This document shows, piece after piece, positions 10,901-21,800 of a stretch of DNA of 64,000 bases; within the stretch, counting starts at the first letter, position 1; each line of letters starts with the position of its first letter. The position numbers and the translations under genes are program-made. Source of the DNA: Oopsacas minuta (taxonomy: Eukaryota; Porifera; Hexactinellida; Lyssacinosida; Leucopsacidae); contig JAKMXF010000299.1 in NCBI GenBank assembly GCA_024704765.1, positions 62,001 to 126,000 of the forward strand. The letters run 5' to 3'. The notes below the pieces were generated by a model that had not been told where the DNA came from, searched no databases, and saw only the letters and a list, made by a program, of their open reading frames with translations.

Positions 10901-13900
10901 TTGGGTTCCTCCAGCTGGTAAACTCACTCAAGATGACAGCTAAAGAGAGCAGTAGGAGAGAACAGCTGAGAGCAGAGTTAGAATCTGATATACGGAATCT
11001 CATAGATTACAAATTTGATCTTTATTTGTTTGGCTCCTCTATCAACAAATTCGGGAGTGATGCTAGTGACGTAGACCTGTGTATAGTATTACATCCCCCT
11101 ACAGACGCCCTTATGTGTGTAGAAGAATTACCTATTACATGTATACTAAACAAACAGGATTTGAGAGAATGCACTGATCTAGAGTATAAAAACAAGATGG
11201 CTATATTAAAGGTAATTTCTAGAGAGTTGAATCGTTCCAAACAGTATAACAAGATGATACGTATACCAGCTAAAGTTCCTCTTATACGTTTTGAATACAA
11301 TTTCAATGATAAGTGTTACAGATGTGATATCAGTGTCTCTAACTCTCTAGCACTTAATAACTCGCGGTTATTATCAACTTATGCGCTATTCGATCAGAGG
11401 GTTCAAGATCTGGGTCTGTTAGTCAAACATTTCGGTAAATACATGGATCTAGCTGATGCATCACACGGTGGCTTATCTTCATACGCATATATCCTACTTA
11501 CAATACATTTCCTACAGAGAACTAATCCCCCTATTATCCCTGTATTACAGCAGGTTATACCGGATGGATATAAGGATACTTGTGTTAAGGTAGGTGAATG
11601 GGATTGTTACTTCTGTGATGATATAAAAGCAGTTAAGAAGGTTTGGAAGCACAAACAGAATAATCAGAATCTGGCTGATCTCTGGCTTGAATTCCTATGC
11701 TACTGTGTGTCTAAGTTTGATTGGGATAAACAGGTCATAACTCTTAGGCAGATAGAACCATTATCTAAAGTAGATAAGTACTGGACTAATAGGAAGATAT
11801 GTATTGAAGATCCATTTAATCTCAATCATAATCTGGGGACTGTTCTTTCATTTAGAAATGCAATAAGGCTGAGAAGAAAATTCATAGAAGCTCGTGAATT
11901 ATATCACACTTCTACTGATCTTAAAGTATCTTTAGGTTGGTTAGGGTTCGATTATGTACCGAGTAACATCCCTCCTACTCCTGCCAAAGTAAAATCCAAA
12001 CTTCCTCCCACCAAGCCAGCAGTTGTACACCCAGACCCAGAGGATTACCCCCTAAATAGCTCTCCTGGTACTGAGACAGTCCTCCTCTCTTGGTCTAATT
12101 CTCTGAATGAATATTGCGCTAACAGGACTAGTATTAACTATACTGACTGTGACATAATAGAGATATCAGATACACTGATACTACCATCTGTTATATCAGC
12201 TGATAAACGGGTAGATTCTACCCATCACCCTAATGGTATCAATTACACCTCCATAAAAGGAGATATACTCCTACTATCTGGTTCTAACGCTTACCAACAC
12301 CCTAATCTATCAACTCCTTTATGTGATACTAACGGGGCTACTGCTCCAGCTACCCAGGAGGCTGACCCACCCCCCGTTACGAATATACCCTCTCCTATGC
12401 AAGAGAAAGAGTCAGACAGCTTGTCATTAGAAGAAATGACTCAGCGGATAGCTAAGGAGTCCCTGGAGCATATAACAACGCCTCCTGATATGCTTCCTTC
12501 TGACAATAAGCCTCCTTACAACCATACTCTATCTCCTAAATTTAATTCACCTCCACAGAGTCCTAAAGAATACGATAATACTAAAGGTAATGATGTACCT
12601 CATCGAGCTAAAGGTACACAGCCTCACATTCCGTCTCCTGGATTTAAAACAGGGAGAGGCGGTACAAGGCCCTCACCACAGGATAACCCTCAAGTCCATC
12701 AGCATCAAATGCATGTAGAGGAGAGAACTCATAGTACTATTCACGATTCCTCTTCTAGAGCTAGAAAGATAGACTCAGCAAGGTTCAGAGGTCAGTCTAG
12801 AGTTAGAGAGCATCATCCTAAAAGAGATACAGCTGGGCAACAGATAGATGATATATTCTCTTCTTTATACTCATCGCCATACTCTGGAGGAAGTCATTAC
12901 AGACAAGAAAATTATGATTACGAAAATAATTATTACTCAAAAGGGAGGAGTCGATCAGCTAGAGGCAGAGGTATTGGTAGGGGAAGTAACAGTACAAGGA
13001 GGAATCGTTATAAATAATTACTTACAGAATTGAGCTTATATACGTATCCTCCAATGACTCTTAATACGTATAGTATTTCTATAGCTATAGCTTAATATGC
13101 CAGTATCTGTATTGATTGTAATGTATTTCTATTGTCCATTAGGTTATTCCTTATAGTGCTATTTCTGTAACTTTACCTCTATTTGTTATCCATAGCTGCT
13201 CAGATCGGAGAGAAAATAGCGCTAGCCGAATCTCTGGGGAGCGGAGGGCAGGTTGAAGAATGTATGAAGATAATGCAGGAAGTAGAGAGTACTAAATTAG
13301 AGAAACAAACAGCTGAGGAGGAGTATAGGGGATCAGCACCAACGTCTTCTCAACAAGCTCAGAAACTGAGAGTCTGTGAGGTATGTTCCGCCTATCTCTC
13401 CCTCTATGATAATGACAGACGATTGGCAGATCATTTCGGGGGCAAGCTTCATCTAGGATTCGTGAATGTTAGAGAAAAGATGCTAGAATTAACACAAGTA
13501 AGTTATATCGTATTACGTCACTACAGAAGATGGGTAGCGGTGTAGTGGTGTAGTGGTAACATGCTTGTTAATGTGTATTTCTAATCAATGCAGATAAGCA
13601 TTTGAGGTGAGTGTCTGCCCTGATTGTTTGGTTGATTCCCTCCTGACTGCTCCAATTATGTAAGTTAATCACATGCCAAATACCGAAACTTCCAAGTAAG
13701 TACAATATTGGTGCCCCAAACTATCCATATGAATTGGTCACGACAGGCATGTAGTAGATCCATATGTGCTATGACGTCAGCCCATATTCCCTCTTATACA
13801 ATTATATTGTATTAGAGTATAGAGGTTAAACGAAAGAGCGGGAAAACAAAGGTATGGCTGTCCTCTCGGCGCTGGAGAGATGAAGGTTCGAAGTTTCTTG

Positions 13901-15004
13901 AAGAACGACCGAGAGACTCTCCAAAGAGAGCTGTTAGGTCTCCGCACTATCGCTCATCTCCACGATATGGAAAGGATGATATTTCTAGAGATGATAGTAG
14001 GTCTTGGCGTGATGAGAGGAGCTCTTCAAGACGTAGACACAGACATAAACACAAATACAGAGATAGTTCAGATGAAAGGCATGATAAGAGGAGACGTTCT
14101 AGCAGGTTAGCATTGTATAAATTATAGATATTGTATTGGTATTAACTGATGCTTATTTTGCAGGGATAGAGATAGGCATGTACACAGAGATTCTAGATCT
14201 CGTTCTCATGAAAGACACAGGTCTTCTAGAAAGGATTCTAGAGACAGATCTCCTCGGAGGGATTCTAGGGACAGGTCTCCTGGGAGAGATTCTAGGTCTG
14301 ATTCTCGCGAAAGACATAGACAATCTCGTCATCATTCTCGCTCTCATTCAAGAGACAGTAGAGACAGTAGAGACAGGTATTCAAGTTCAAGGAGGTATTC
14401 AAGAAAGAGATCTTCCAGGAGAGGTTCTAGAGATAGGTCTTCAAGAAAGTATTCTAAGGACAGATCTCCAAGGAGAAGCTCCAGGTCTCATTCTGATGAA
14501 AGAAGGAAGAGATCTCATCGATATTCTCACTCTCGCTCTCGTGAGAGGAATGATTATAAGAGACACAGGTCTTCTAGCAGATATTCTAGAGAAAGATCTG
14601 ATGATAGAACTAGTAAAAGATCTCGTTATGACAATAGACATAGAGATATATCTCGTTCTCATGAAAGAGATAGAGAGAGAGCTCATTCTGATGATAGAAA
14701 TAGGAGAAAGTCTGACTCTTATGAGAGAGATAGAGAGAGATCTCATTATGACCATCGAGACAGAGACGATAGATCTCATTATGACGCTAGAGATAGGGAA
14801 AGATCTCATTCTATAGAGAGAATTAGAGAAAGATCTCATCATGATGACGATAGAGAAAGAGATAGATCTCATGATAATGAAAGAGATATTGAGAAATCTC
14901 ATTCTGATGATAGAAATAGGAAGAGCTCTGACTCTTATGAAAGAGACAGAGATACATCTAACTCCAACGGAACAGACAGAATGGAAAGCTTTCAATCTGA
15001 CTAG
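7954..15004 (+). CDS. LUC7L3: LUC7L3 (CROP), U1 snRNP-associated splicing factor with RS tail; hosts a nested gene in intron 1
   Basis: Exons 7954-8329, 13196-13497, 13825-14105 and 14164-15004 give 599 residues. Exon 1 encodes the Luc7 N terminus and first zinc finger (VCRPFLFGICPNEMF ... CVKMH). Exon 2 continues the Luc7 coiled coil across the 4,866-bp intron (QKIHYL joined to AAQIGEKIALAESL) and the second finger (VCEVCSAYL ... DHFGGKLHLGF). Exons 3-4 encode a long Arg/Ser/Asp tail rich in RS, RD and SH dipeptides, as in human LUC7L3. The family helps U1 snRNP select 5' splice sites. The reading phase matches exactly at each junction. The exon 3 acceptor uses GAG at 13822-13824, because the TAG two bases upstream gives the wrong frame, so that junction is the least certain. 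Intron 1 contains a full terminal uridylyltransferase gene on the same strand. Confidence 0.85.
8512..13017 (+). CDS. TUT4/7: Terminal uridylyltransferase, TUT4/TUT7 (ZCCHC11/ZCCHC6) type, nested in LUC7L3 intron 1
   Basis: A single-exon 1,501-residue protein, close in length to human TUT7 (about 1,495) and TUT4. The N-terminal half contains C2H2-like zinc-binding segments (CLDCLQQ..., CRICRSNF ... HHH) and a degenerate nucleotidyltransferase-like module. A CCHC knuckle is at C760, C763, H768, C773. The active C-terminal nucleotidyltransferase follows, with GSS at the turn and the acidic triad D853, D855 and D939 (DASDVDLCIV; CDISVSN). A PAP-associated segment follows (about 970-1160). The last 300 residues are disordered and end in an RG-rich tail. 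The family adds U to RNA 3' ends, marking mRNA and pre-let-7 for decay. The whole gene lies between LUC7L3 exons 1 and 2 on the same strand, 182 bp after exon 1. It has no introns, so a retrogene origin is possible. Confidence 0.88.
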   Translation: MARTEPCLFSCLDCLQQISDITHKGNNEHKLHISVKSSVETGVYSCRIRFRRTEIETHGIVADTEREAKELFAEEVWRQMFRNMGELRKQIAKCVNFYKEKFLITNKITHISIIKTDGFFEKTLTVSTDIFMSRPETFTAVGRAQEKKLSLLLGEISLLFQLNEYFMFESLVRWNKHSGICEFSCKGYLDAVVQASDFLDKFPCIRENIFEIPGHIVCRICRSNFRSSQYALHHHSKERVKLNQIHTCIGINDANLATVVNTNLTAIYKSQYVIAEFVSEHKSTVFDSALNALIKQIPDVKLTLFGQSEEGMGQSYYILKFNVSSTLLRGEQLLLAMSRAFSATEEFQYNIQDFTDANPNVKSSHYSTGLDCIFHVRNEQSVELSKFIRSCGELSPELRTLCTLFNFWSSHCMLDQSESGYLYQEVFTLMVVHFLQHVVTPPRFPNLQLDKYMLKDILQRSEEGGSFEMFDSQLKLLFGSAKEDMGNLPCYPLWKLWLLMLQFFWVDFNYFHKISLQLQAGGDGTLLPQVRDDLDKDYMRLVVLSPLKQSNLAFSMKTNYAVHYFSDCFKDTLDYYRKRALTASVKPTQYDYPIRVDAMSRDTQIYRNIGERGIEQSPDLSIDISINLASNEVLEATATTIDTSSEVTAASEDLSLLSEKELIKQDNSSEDSDPNSGEEGLHPVKASSPDADEFVIFSDDVTSPASTIPLSLLTSVRYVIHGDSIEQEEEVVPYMELSDEVMESENKKNNFVKSQFIHICGFCREKGHTKTECPKEALPKVKLVSKPSADITRGLNIGFLQLVNSLKMTAKESSRREQLRAELESDIRNLIDYKFDLYLFGSSINKFGSDASDVDLCIVLHPPTDALMCVEELPITCILNKQDLRECTDLEYKNKMAILKVISRELNRSKQYNKMIRIPAKVPLIRFEYNFNDKCYRCDISVSNSLALNNSRLLSTYALFDQRVQDLGLLVKHFGKYMDLADASHGGLSSYAYILLTIHFLQRTNPPIIPVLQQVIPDGYKDTCVKVGEWDCYFCDDIKAVKKVWKHKQNNQNLADLWLEFLCYCVSKFDWDKQVITLRQIEPLSKVDKYWTNRKICIEDPFNLNHNLGTVLSFRNAIRLRRKFIEARELYHTSTDLKVSLGWLGFDYVPSNIPPTPAKVKSKLPPTKPAVVHPDPEDYPLNSSPGTETVLLSWSNSLNEYCANRTSINYTDCDIIEISDTLILPSVISADKRVDSTHHPNGINYTSIKGDILLLSGSNAYQHPNLSTPLCDTNGATAPATQEADPPPVTNIPSPMQEKESDSLSLEEMTQRIAKESLEHITTPPDMLPSDNKPPYNHTLSPKFNSPPQSPKEYDNTKGNDVPHRAKGTQPHIPSPGFKTGRGGTRPSPQDNPQVHQHQMHVEERTHSTIHDSSSRARKIDSARFRGQSRVREHHPKRDTAGQQIDDIFSSLYSSPYSGGSHYRQENYDYENNYYSKGRSRSARGRGIGRGSNSTRRNRYK
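13535..13800 (+). repeat. Possible tRNA-derived SINE-like element in LUC7L3 intron 2
   Basis: Within the 327-bp intron (13498-13824), GTGTAGTGGTAACATGCTTG resembles the 5' end and A box of a tRNA gene. About 75 bases on, GGTTGATTCCC resembles a B box (GGTTCGANTCC) with one base missing. The segment does not fold into a recognisable cloverleaf, so a tRNA-derived repeat fits better than a working tRNA gene. I saw no second copy in this window, and the element ends are not defined. Confidence 0.25.
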
Positions 15005-15216
15005 TCTGTGAGTTATTCCCCTCACTAACGTTATATTATAACTTATTTACTAGTATAATAGTATTTCTATTTCCATGTTTCGTACCAGTTCTAGCATCGT
15101 ATTTGTTCTTTTGTTGATACTTCACACAATTTGTTATTATTATTATTGTTAGTTGTTGCTAATTTGGTTATCTAAAATACTTAATGAATATCTTCGTAAG
15201 AAATAATCTATACAGT

Positions 15217-17520
15217 ATGGCAACCAAACGAGTATTTGATGTGAAAAGTAGGAGTAAAAGTGCTAAAAAGCGCAAGCGAGAACGTCCTAAACAGCCTCGA
15301 ATTGATTATGAGGAGATAGAGAAGGAGAACAAACTATTTGAGGAGTTCTACACTGAACAGGGAATTATATCTCCATCAGAATGGATCCATTTTATGTCAA
15401 CTGTAAGACTCCCATTACCTGCAACATTTAGACTGACAAGCAATACGTGTGTGTGTACAGATCTTGCGGATTGTCTCACTCAGCGCTATATCCAGAAATT
15501 CCCTAAGCTATCTACCAACAACGAGCCTATTAACCCTCCTATCCCTATCCCCTGGTATCCTAGTGGGTTAGCTTGGCATGTAGACATCACCAGGAAGGAA
15601 ATCAGAAATGACCCTGTCCTAGCTAGTTATCACTCCTTCCTAATGCGAGAGACAGACATAGGCTCTATCAGTCGTCAGGAAGCTGTCAGTATGATTCCAC
15701 CCCTCTTTCTTGATGTACAATCTCATCACAAAGTTCTAGACATGTGTGCAGCTCCTGGCTCTAAAACAACACAAATAATAGAAGCAATGCATCAATCACA
15801 CGCTCAAATACTCTTACAGCTACGGAGCTCTCAAGAATCTACAGCTACTGGATTAGTCCCTAACCCTCTTCCTCCTGGTTTTGTTGTAGCTAATGACTCT
15901 AATAACAAACGTAGTTATCTGCTGGTACATCAAGCTAAGCGTAAGAAGAGCGCTAATGTTATTGTTACTAATCATGATGGTACTACCTTCCCTAACCTAT
16001 ATCTATCACAAGATGATCACCGTACTGGGAATCACATTAAGTATGATCGTGTATTGTGTGACGTACCTTGTTCAGGAGATGGCACTATCCGGAAGAACCC
16101 AACCGTATGGATGAAGTGGGCCCCTCATAAAGCTAACGGCCTGCATCGTCTCCAGCTACGTCTCGTAGTGCGAGGGGCAGAGTTACTAGTAGACGGAGGA
16201 AGATTAGTATACTCTACTTGCTCTATGAATCCAATAGAAAATGAAGCAGTTATACACACCCTCTTGAAACTAGGAGAGGGATCTCTACAGCTTGTGGACG
16301 TGAGTACATCTCTCCCTGAGTTGGAGAAGAGATCAGGTTTGAGATCATGGAAGGTAATGAGTAATGCTAACGTGTGGATAGATACGGATAAGACAGAAGA
16401 GAATGCAGATGGGATACACTCTACTTTCTTCCCTCCTTCCTCTGATCAAGCAGACACCTACAACCTACAGAGATGTATGAGGGTATATCCACATCATCAG
16501 AATACAGGAGGATTCTTTATAGCAGTGATTCAGAAAGTAGCTCCACTGCCATGGTTGAAACTTGTTAAAAACCGTGATTCTCAAGCTGAAATCTCTTCTC
16601 CAGTTGAACAAGAACAACCTTTACTTGTAACTATCAGTGATTCTGTTAAAGATAAATCTAAGATAGAAAATCGTCCGTTTTCGGTATTCGGGAAGTTCTC
16701 CTCTTCCACTGGTTACAAGGGGTATAAAGAGGATCCTTTCATCTTCATGGACAGATCTGACGAGTTGATAACAGAGCTATCTACTCTGTATGGTATATCT
16801 GAGTCATTTCCCTGGGAGCACTGCTTTACTAGATCTGAAGGAAAAGCTAAGAATAACATCTACATGACTACATCTCTTGTATCCAAGATCTTAGCAACCA
16901 ATCAGGCAGATAAGAATGTAGTTAAGATTATAAACACAGGGTTGAGAGTATTCTGTCGATCTGATCAGTCAGTTGGATCTGTCTGTAAGCTCAGATTCTC
17001 ACAAGATGGATGTAATATTCTATTTAATTACTTTTCTAAGCGAAAAGTGACACTAACAGAGAGTGACATCATCAAGTTATTAGAGAATGAATCTATCAGT
17101 CTCAGTAGCTTATGTCCACAGAGCCTGGCTGATATTAAGGACTTACCTATTGGTCCTGTTGTTTTCATATGTAACCCTTCATCTGATTCTGCCAAATCTC
17201 ACACCTCTCCCGCTGACAATAAGGAACAATCTTCACCAGATACCTTGCTTCATAAACCTTACAAATGCTTCATAACCTGTCCTCTCATATTCTCTGGTTG
17301 GAAGGCTAACTGGTCAGCTCGTCTATTCGTTACTAAAGAACAGAAACAGCATTATCAAGTTATGTTAGGTTATGAACTCAAATCTGATGTTAGTCTAGAG
17401 GAAAAGAAGAAGTCTAGATTTGTCAGATGTCAAATTCGTGACAGTCTTGAACCCTCTATACCTACTGGTAATGGTAATGAAGGGAAAGATGAAACTGTTT
17501 GTGAGGAAAATACTACTTAA
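15217..17520 (+). CDS. NSUN2: NSUN2-type RNA cytosine-C5 methyltransferase
   Basis: A single exon; 767 residues from the ATG at 15217, where the human protein also has 767. An in-frame ATG at 15184 would add 11 residues; the later one is preferred because a basic, nuclear-type N terminus (MATKRVFDVKSRSKSAKKRK) begins there. The conserved start ENKLFEEFY, the SAM-binding motif CAAPGSKTTQ, the motif IV DVPCSGDGTIRK with its release cysteine, and the catalytic TCSMNPIENEAV are all present. The two cysteines are 50 residues apart (296 and 346 counted from 15184), the same spacing as 271/321 in human NSUN2. The enzyme makes m5C in tRNAs, vault RNA and some mRNAs. A PUA-like C-terminal region follows. 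Confidence is high. Confidence 0.93.
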   Translation: MATKRVFDVKSRSKSAKKRKRERPKQPRIDYEEIEKENKLFEEFYTEQGIISPSEWIHFMSTVRLPLPATFRLTSNTCVCTDLADCLTQRYIQKFPKLSTNNEPINPPIPIPWYPSGLAWHVDITRKEIRNDPVLASYHSFLMRETDIGSISRQEAVSMIPPLFLDVQSHHKVLDMCAAPGSKTTQIIEAMHQSHAQILLQLRSSQESTATGLVPNPLPPGFVVANDSNNKRSYLLVHQAKRKKSANVIVTNHDGTTFPNLYLSQDDHRTGNHIKYDRVLCDVPCSGDGTIRKNPTVWMKWAPHKANGLHRLQLRLVVRGAELLVDGGRLVYSTCSMNPIENEAVIHTLLKLGEGSLQLVDVSTSLPELEKRSGLRSWKVMSNANVWIDTDKTEENADGIHSTFFPPSSDQADTYNLQRCMRVYPHHQNTGGFFIAVIQKVAPLPWLKLVKNRDSQAEISSPVEQEQPLLVTISDSVKDKSKIENRPFSVFGKFSSSTGYKGYKEDPFIFMDRSDELITELSTLYGISESFPWEHCFTRSEGKAKNNIYMTTSLVSKILATNQADKNVVKIINTGLRVFCRSDQSVGSVCKLRFSQDGCNILFNYFSKRKVTLTESDIIKLLENESISLSSLCPQSLADIKDLPIGPVVFICNPSSDSAKSHTSPADNKEQSSPDTLLHKPYKCFITCPLIFSGWKANWSARLFVTKEQKQHYQVMLGYELKSDVSLEEKKKSRFVRCQIRDSLEPSIPTGNGNEGKDETVCEENTT

Positions 17521-17616
17521 TTCTATGATAATACATTAGTTCTCCCTGTAATACTTACCTGTGGTCACAACTTACCTTACTATTTGTATTTATTTCATAT
17601 TCTAGCAACTTAGATA

Positions 17617-18693
17617 ATGAACTCAGATATTTGGGAGTCAGATGATCCTAGGAGATTCCGTATTGCCCGTTATTTCTTCTGCTTTGCTCGTTGGATTCCA
17701 ATTGCCCTGATTGTCGTCATCACTTTATATGTTTATTATGCCTATGTCGTAGTGCTATGCATCCAGCAGGTGGAGAATGACATACAGCGTATTGTATATC
17801 TTGTTTTTATTCATATTTTATTACTCATGTATGCCAGCACTTTCTTCAGAGCTGTATTCACTTGGCACGCTATAATACCACATAAATACACGTACAAACA
17901 TCCCGGGAATAGCACTGTATCTCTACAAGAAGGCTTGCTAGAGCATGCAGAGAGAGAAGAGCTAATTCTACACCAGAAAACTCCTACAGGAGAAATACGA
18001 TATTGTTCTAAGTGTGAGATTATTAAACCAGATAGAGCACATCACTGTACAGTATGTAATCGGTGTATTTTAAGGATGGATCATCATTGTCCTTGGATCA
18101 ACAACTGTTGTGCTTACTCTAACTACAAATACTTTATCCTATTCGTTAACTACTCCTTCTTCATCTGTGTTTTCATAGTTATATCTGGAGCTCCATATTG
18201 TGTACTGATATTCACAAACGATCCTCTCGACTCAAACTATCAAAAATACAACATACTAGCTATGGTATTGCTATGTCTACCATTCTCATTCTCTACAGCT
18301 ATGCTAGGCTTCTTCCATATATATCTAGCCTTACAGAATTCTAGTACCATGGAGACTTCACACCCCCCTCTGGTACTTGGCAAGAGGGACAAATACGCCT
18401 TCTTTATTGGGAGGAGACGTAACCTGGAATCAGTATTTGGTTCTAACATGTTCCTTGGATTTATTCCTATAGACAATAGACCTGGTAATGGATATGAGTT
18501 TGAATTAAATCCTAAATTAAGTACAGATAGTGAGAATCTATTCAGACCACATAGACCTGTTACTAACAGTACTGATAATACGAATGTAATTTCTAATGAT
18601 ATACGAGCTAATGAGCCTGTTACCTCTAACAACACTGATGCGGTAGAAGCAGATTCACCTGTGGTAGGAGAGCAATCTAGTTTGTTAAACTAA
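17617..18693 (+). CDS. DHHC palmitoyltransferase, ZDHHC2/15/20-like
   Basis: A single-exon 358-residue protein with four membrane segments and a cytosolic Cys-rich DHHC domain between spans 2 and 3. The zinc-binding Cys/His pattern ([20 protein letters not shown]) leads to D155-H-H-C158, where C158 is the acyl-carrying nucleophile. The segment [12 protein letters not shown] ... NYKYFILF matches the ZDHHC2/15/20 subgroup, as does total length (human 337-367). A Thr-Thr-Glu-type motif is not obvious. The tail is polar and ends EQSSLLN. These enzymes S-acylate proteins at Golgi or plasma membrane. It starts 96 bp after NSUN2, with a pyrimidine-rich TTCTAG 12 bp before its ATG. The family is certain; the subgroup is likely. 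Confidence 0.85.
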   Translation: MNSDIWESDDPRRFRIARYFFCFARWIPIALIVVITLYVYYAYVVVLCIQQVENDIQRIVYLVFIHILLLMYASTFFRAVFTWHAIIPHKYTYKHPGNSTVSLQEGLLEHAEREELILHQKTPTGEIRYCSKCEIIKPDRAHHCTVCNRCILRMDHHCPWINNCCAYSNYKYFILFVNYSFFICVFIVISGAPYCVLIFTNDPLDSNYQKYNILAMVLLCLPFSFSTAMLGFFHIYLALQNSSTMETSHPPLVLGKRDKYAFFIGRRRNLESVFGSNMFLGFIPIDNRPGNGYEFELNPKLSTDSENLFRPHRPVTNSTDNTNVISNDIRANEPVTSNNTDAVEADSPVVGEQSSLLN

Positions 18694-18818
18694 GCTTTAT
18701 AATAAGAATTTCTTCTTTGATTATGTATATGTAGTTTGATTTAAAATTATTACTCAAATTTCTTACTGTTATTATACAATTACTCATCTACTCTATTAAC
18801 TATAGTTATTGCTGTAAG

Positions 18819-21800
18819 ATGGTTGATAAACTGAAGAATGCACTCTCCAACTTATCAGCTGGCATCGGGGGAACCTCTCCACAGGACATAATAGGTACCA
18901 CTATACAAATACCTCTAACCAATACTCAAGAACCTCAGCAGCTTAAAATAAAACGTATCCTGGATACAGGAGGATATGGAGTTATTTACCAAGCACAGGA
19001 TGTTAGAAGTGGTCAGGAGTTTGCTATCAAACGGATAGTAATAAGTTCAGAACTATCAGCTGATATTAAGCAAGAGTTATCAATACATAAGTCTGTCACA
19101 GGTCATCCACACATACTCCCATTTATAACAGCTGTTACTCAGAAGCAGTCAGAATCCGCGTTAGTGTATCTAATCCAGACAGAACTGTGTCCTCTCGGGA
19201 ATCTGTCCTCCCGCCTACCCATGCCTGGGACTCACACATATCTCTCCCTCCCTCACATATTCAAATTCTTCTACCAGACAGTACAAGCTGTGTCTCATCT
19301 ACACACACAGTCACCTCCTATCGTACACAGAGACATAAAGGCTGAGAATCTGTTACTTGATTCTAGTGAGAATATTAAGCTATGTGATTTCGGGTCTGCT
19401 ACCACTCAGTTCCATTTACCTGACACCACCTGGACCGCTACGCAACGAGGTCTCCTACAAGAAGACCTCGCTAGATACACTACTCCTATGTACAGAGCTC
19501 CTGAGATGCTCGACTTATACTCTAATCAACCAATTGATACCAGAGCTGATATATGGGCTCTTGGCTGTCTGTTGTATCATATTTGTTTCTTGAGACATCC
19601 TTTCCAAGAGGGTAGTACTCTACCTATACTCAGTGCTCAGTACTTCTTCCCTGTACAAGATTCTAAGAACAAAGACCCTCTGCTATTCCAATCCCTTATA
19701 CGCTCTCTTATCAAAACTATTCCTGAAGAGAGACCTGGCGCTGACGGCATAGTAGCTAGTCTCTACCACTACTCTATGCAGATGGGAATTGATGTAGAAG
19801 CTCTGGATAAAGTACCAAGGATACACAACTTGCCTCCTCCTGTAGAACAGACTCTCCCCTCCGCTCAGAAGGAGGATAAACCTCAAGAGCTCAAGAGAGA
19901 ACCATCTCCTTATAGCTACGCATCAGGAATAAACGCTTTCTTAGGTAATATCAATCCATACTTTTTAGTAACTAGCTATTATGTGATTAACTATACTGTG
20001 TAGGTCGTGTGAAGGGAGGAGCTGATAATCTTATTAAGAACATAAAAGATATGTCTGTAATAAGGGGAGCTACTTACTCTATAGTACATCTGACCAGTAG
20101 ACTACTAGTTAGCGTAGTTCCTGACGAGAGGAACGCCCCTATAGTTCGTGACATGCTAGACAAGGAACACAATGGGTCGTACCTCATCTTCAACCTGTCA
20201 GGAGTATCCTATGACGTAACAGTGTTCCATGGACGTGTAGCTGATCTCATTTGGCCCAGGAATAGAAGTACGCCTGAGTTCCTTAAAATGCTAGACATGT
20301 GTAAGCAGTTAGATGCTTGGCTCATTGCAGATCATTGTAACGTAGTAGTGCTGCAAGATCACCCTGACTTAGTCTCATCTGTATATCTTGTAACTGCTTA
20401 CTTCCTGTACTGCGGACTATTCTCTAATCTCAGGGCTGTAGGTTCCTATCTCACTACTCATCTGCCTACTCCTGGCAAGATAACACTCCTACCTAGTCTG
20501 AGACGATATTACAGCTATCTGACTCATCTCGCTAAAGATCCTGATCACAACAAACCGCATAAGAACAGAATATCGATTAATAAGATCAGAATAAGTCCCT
20601 GTAGCTTTGCAGAAGATAGTGAAATTGTTATAGAAATACTCTGTAGAGATGGAATAGTGTATTCTAGTCAGGGAGAAGGTGGCCTACTGCTACCAGCTGA
20701 GAATGCAGTAGAGTTTATAATGGAAGCTCATTTAGAATCAGACATACAGATTAGAATACACAGTCCTAGTAATAAAGGATTATCTATTACAACAACCAAC
20801 AGAACTCTAGTATGTACTCTACAGCTATATTCTGGCTACATGAATTCTGAAACTGGTCATCTTAGGTTCTTACGGAAAGACTTTGATTCTGTTTCCACCA
20901 GCTCTTATAGGCTACAAGATTTGACAATGACATTGACATTTGAAGTCTTGGATCATGAATTCATTTGTCCAATACAGAGTGTTATTCCTAAGCTCATTAA
21001 CCCTCCTGCTTGTTGTTCCAGCAAGGAAGAGTGTAACTCATTTCAACAGCTCTATGAGCTAAGAATGTCTAATCGTATAGCTATGTCACAACCTTCTGAT
21101 AAGCCTGCATCACCTCCTCTCCCCTCTCCTCCGAGGATAGATGATGTACCTCTTATATCCATAAATTCAGAACCTACTCAACAAACCGATAAACTTCCAG
21201 CTAGACCCAAGTTCAGAGATACCATGGATGATGATTCAGACTCCTCCAGCAGCTCCAGTAGTTCTGATAGCTCTAGTGATGGAGATGTTCTAATTAGACA
21301 CCAGAATAACTACAATACTCTACTAGGACAGGAGTATGAGTTTAATCCTCACTTCCAGCCTGATGCTGATACAGCTACAGCTCCTGTTACAACACAGACA
21401 CAATCTGAGGCACTAGAAGCTCTAGTTGAGAATAGACAACAAAATATATCTCCTATGAATGATGACGTCATTCTAGATCTTACAGATCAAGCACTTCCTA
21501 CAGTAACCTCACAGGATCTTCTCATCTCTGGCATGTCTGAGCTGAGCACTACACAGAAAGGCAGCGATCTTGTCGATATATTCAGTGCTCCTACACAAAG
21601 TACGAACGATATAGCACCTAACACAGATATATTCAGCTCTGATATATTAAATATAGATCCTGTTATGCAGGCTCAGGAGCCTGTGAGACCTGTAAAGTCA
21701 AGTGACCCATGGGATGCTTTCAACATGAATTCTCTATCTTCCAAATCTAACACTCTTTTTAGCAATAAGTCAGCTCAGGGTCACACCACACCATCTAAGG

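Noticed and set aside
13535-13650. Functional tRNA gene
   Set aside because: B box has a missing base and no cloverleaf with anticodon arm could be built by eye.
14136-14816. Long plus-strand frame of 226 codons and an antisense frame at 14441-15025
   Set aside because: Both are shadows of the repetitive RS/RD codons of LUC7L3 exon 4; the RS frame joins in phase to the upstream exons.
15184-15216. Upstream ATG as NSUN2 start
   Set aside because: An acceptor-like CTATACAG directly before the ATG at 15217 and the basic N terminus favour the later start.
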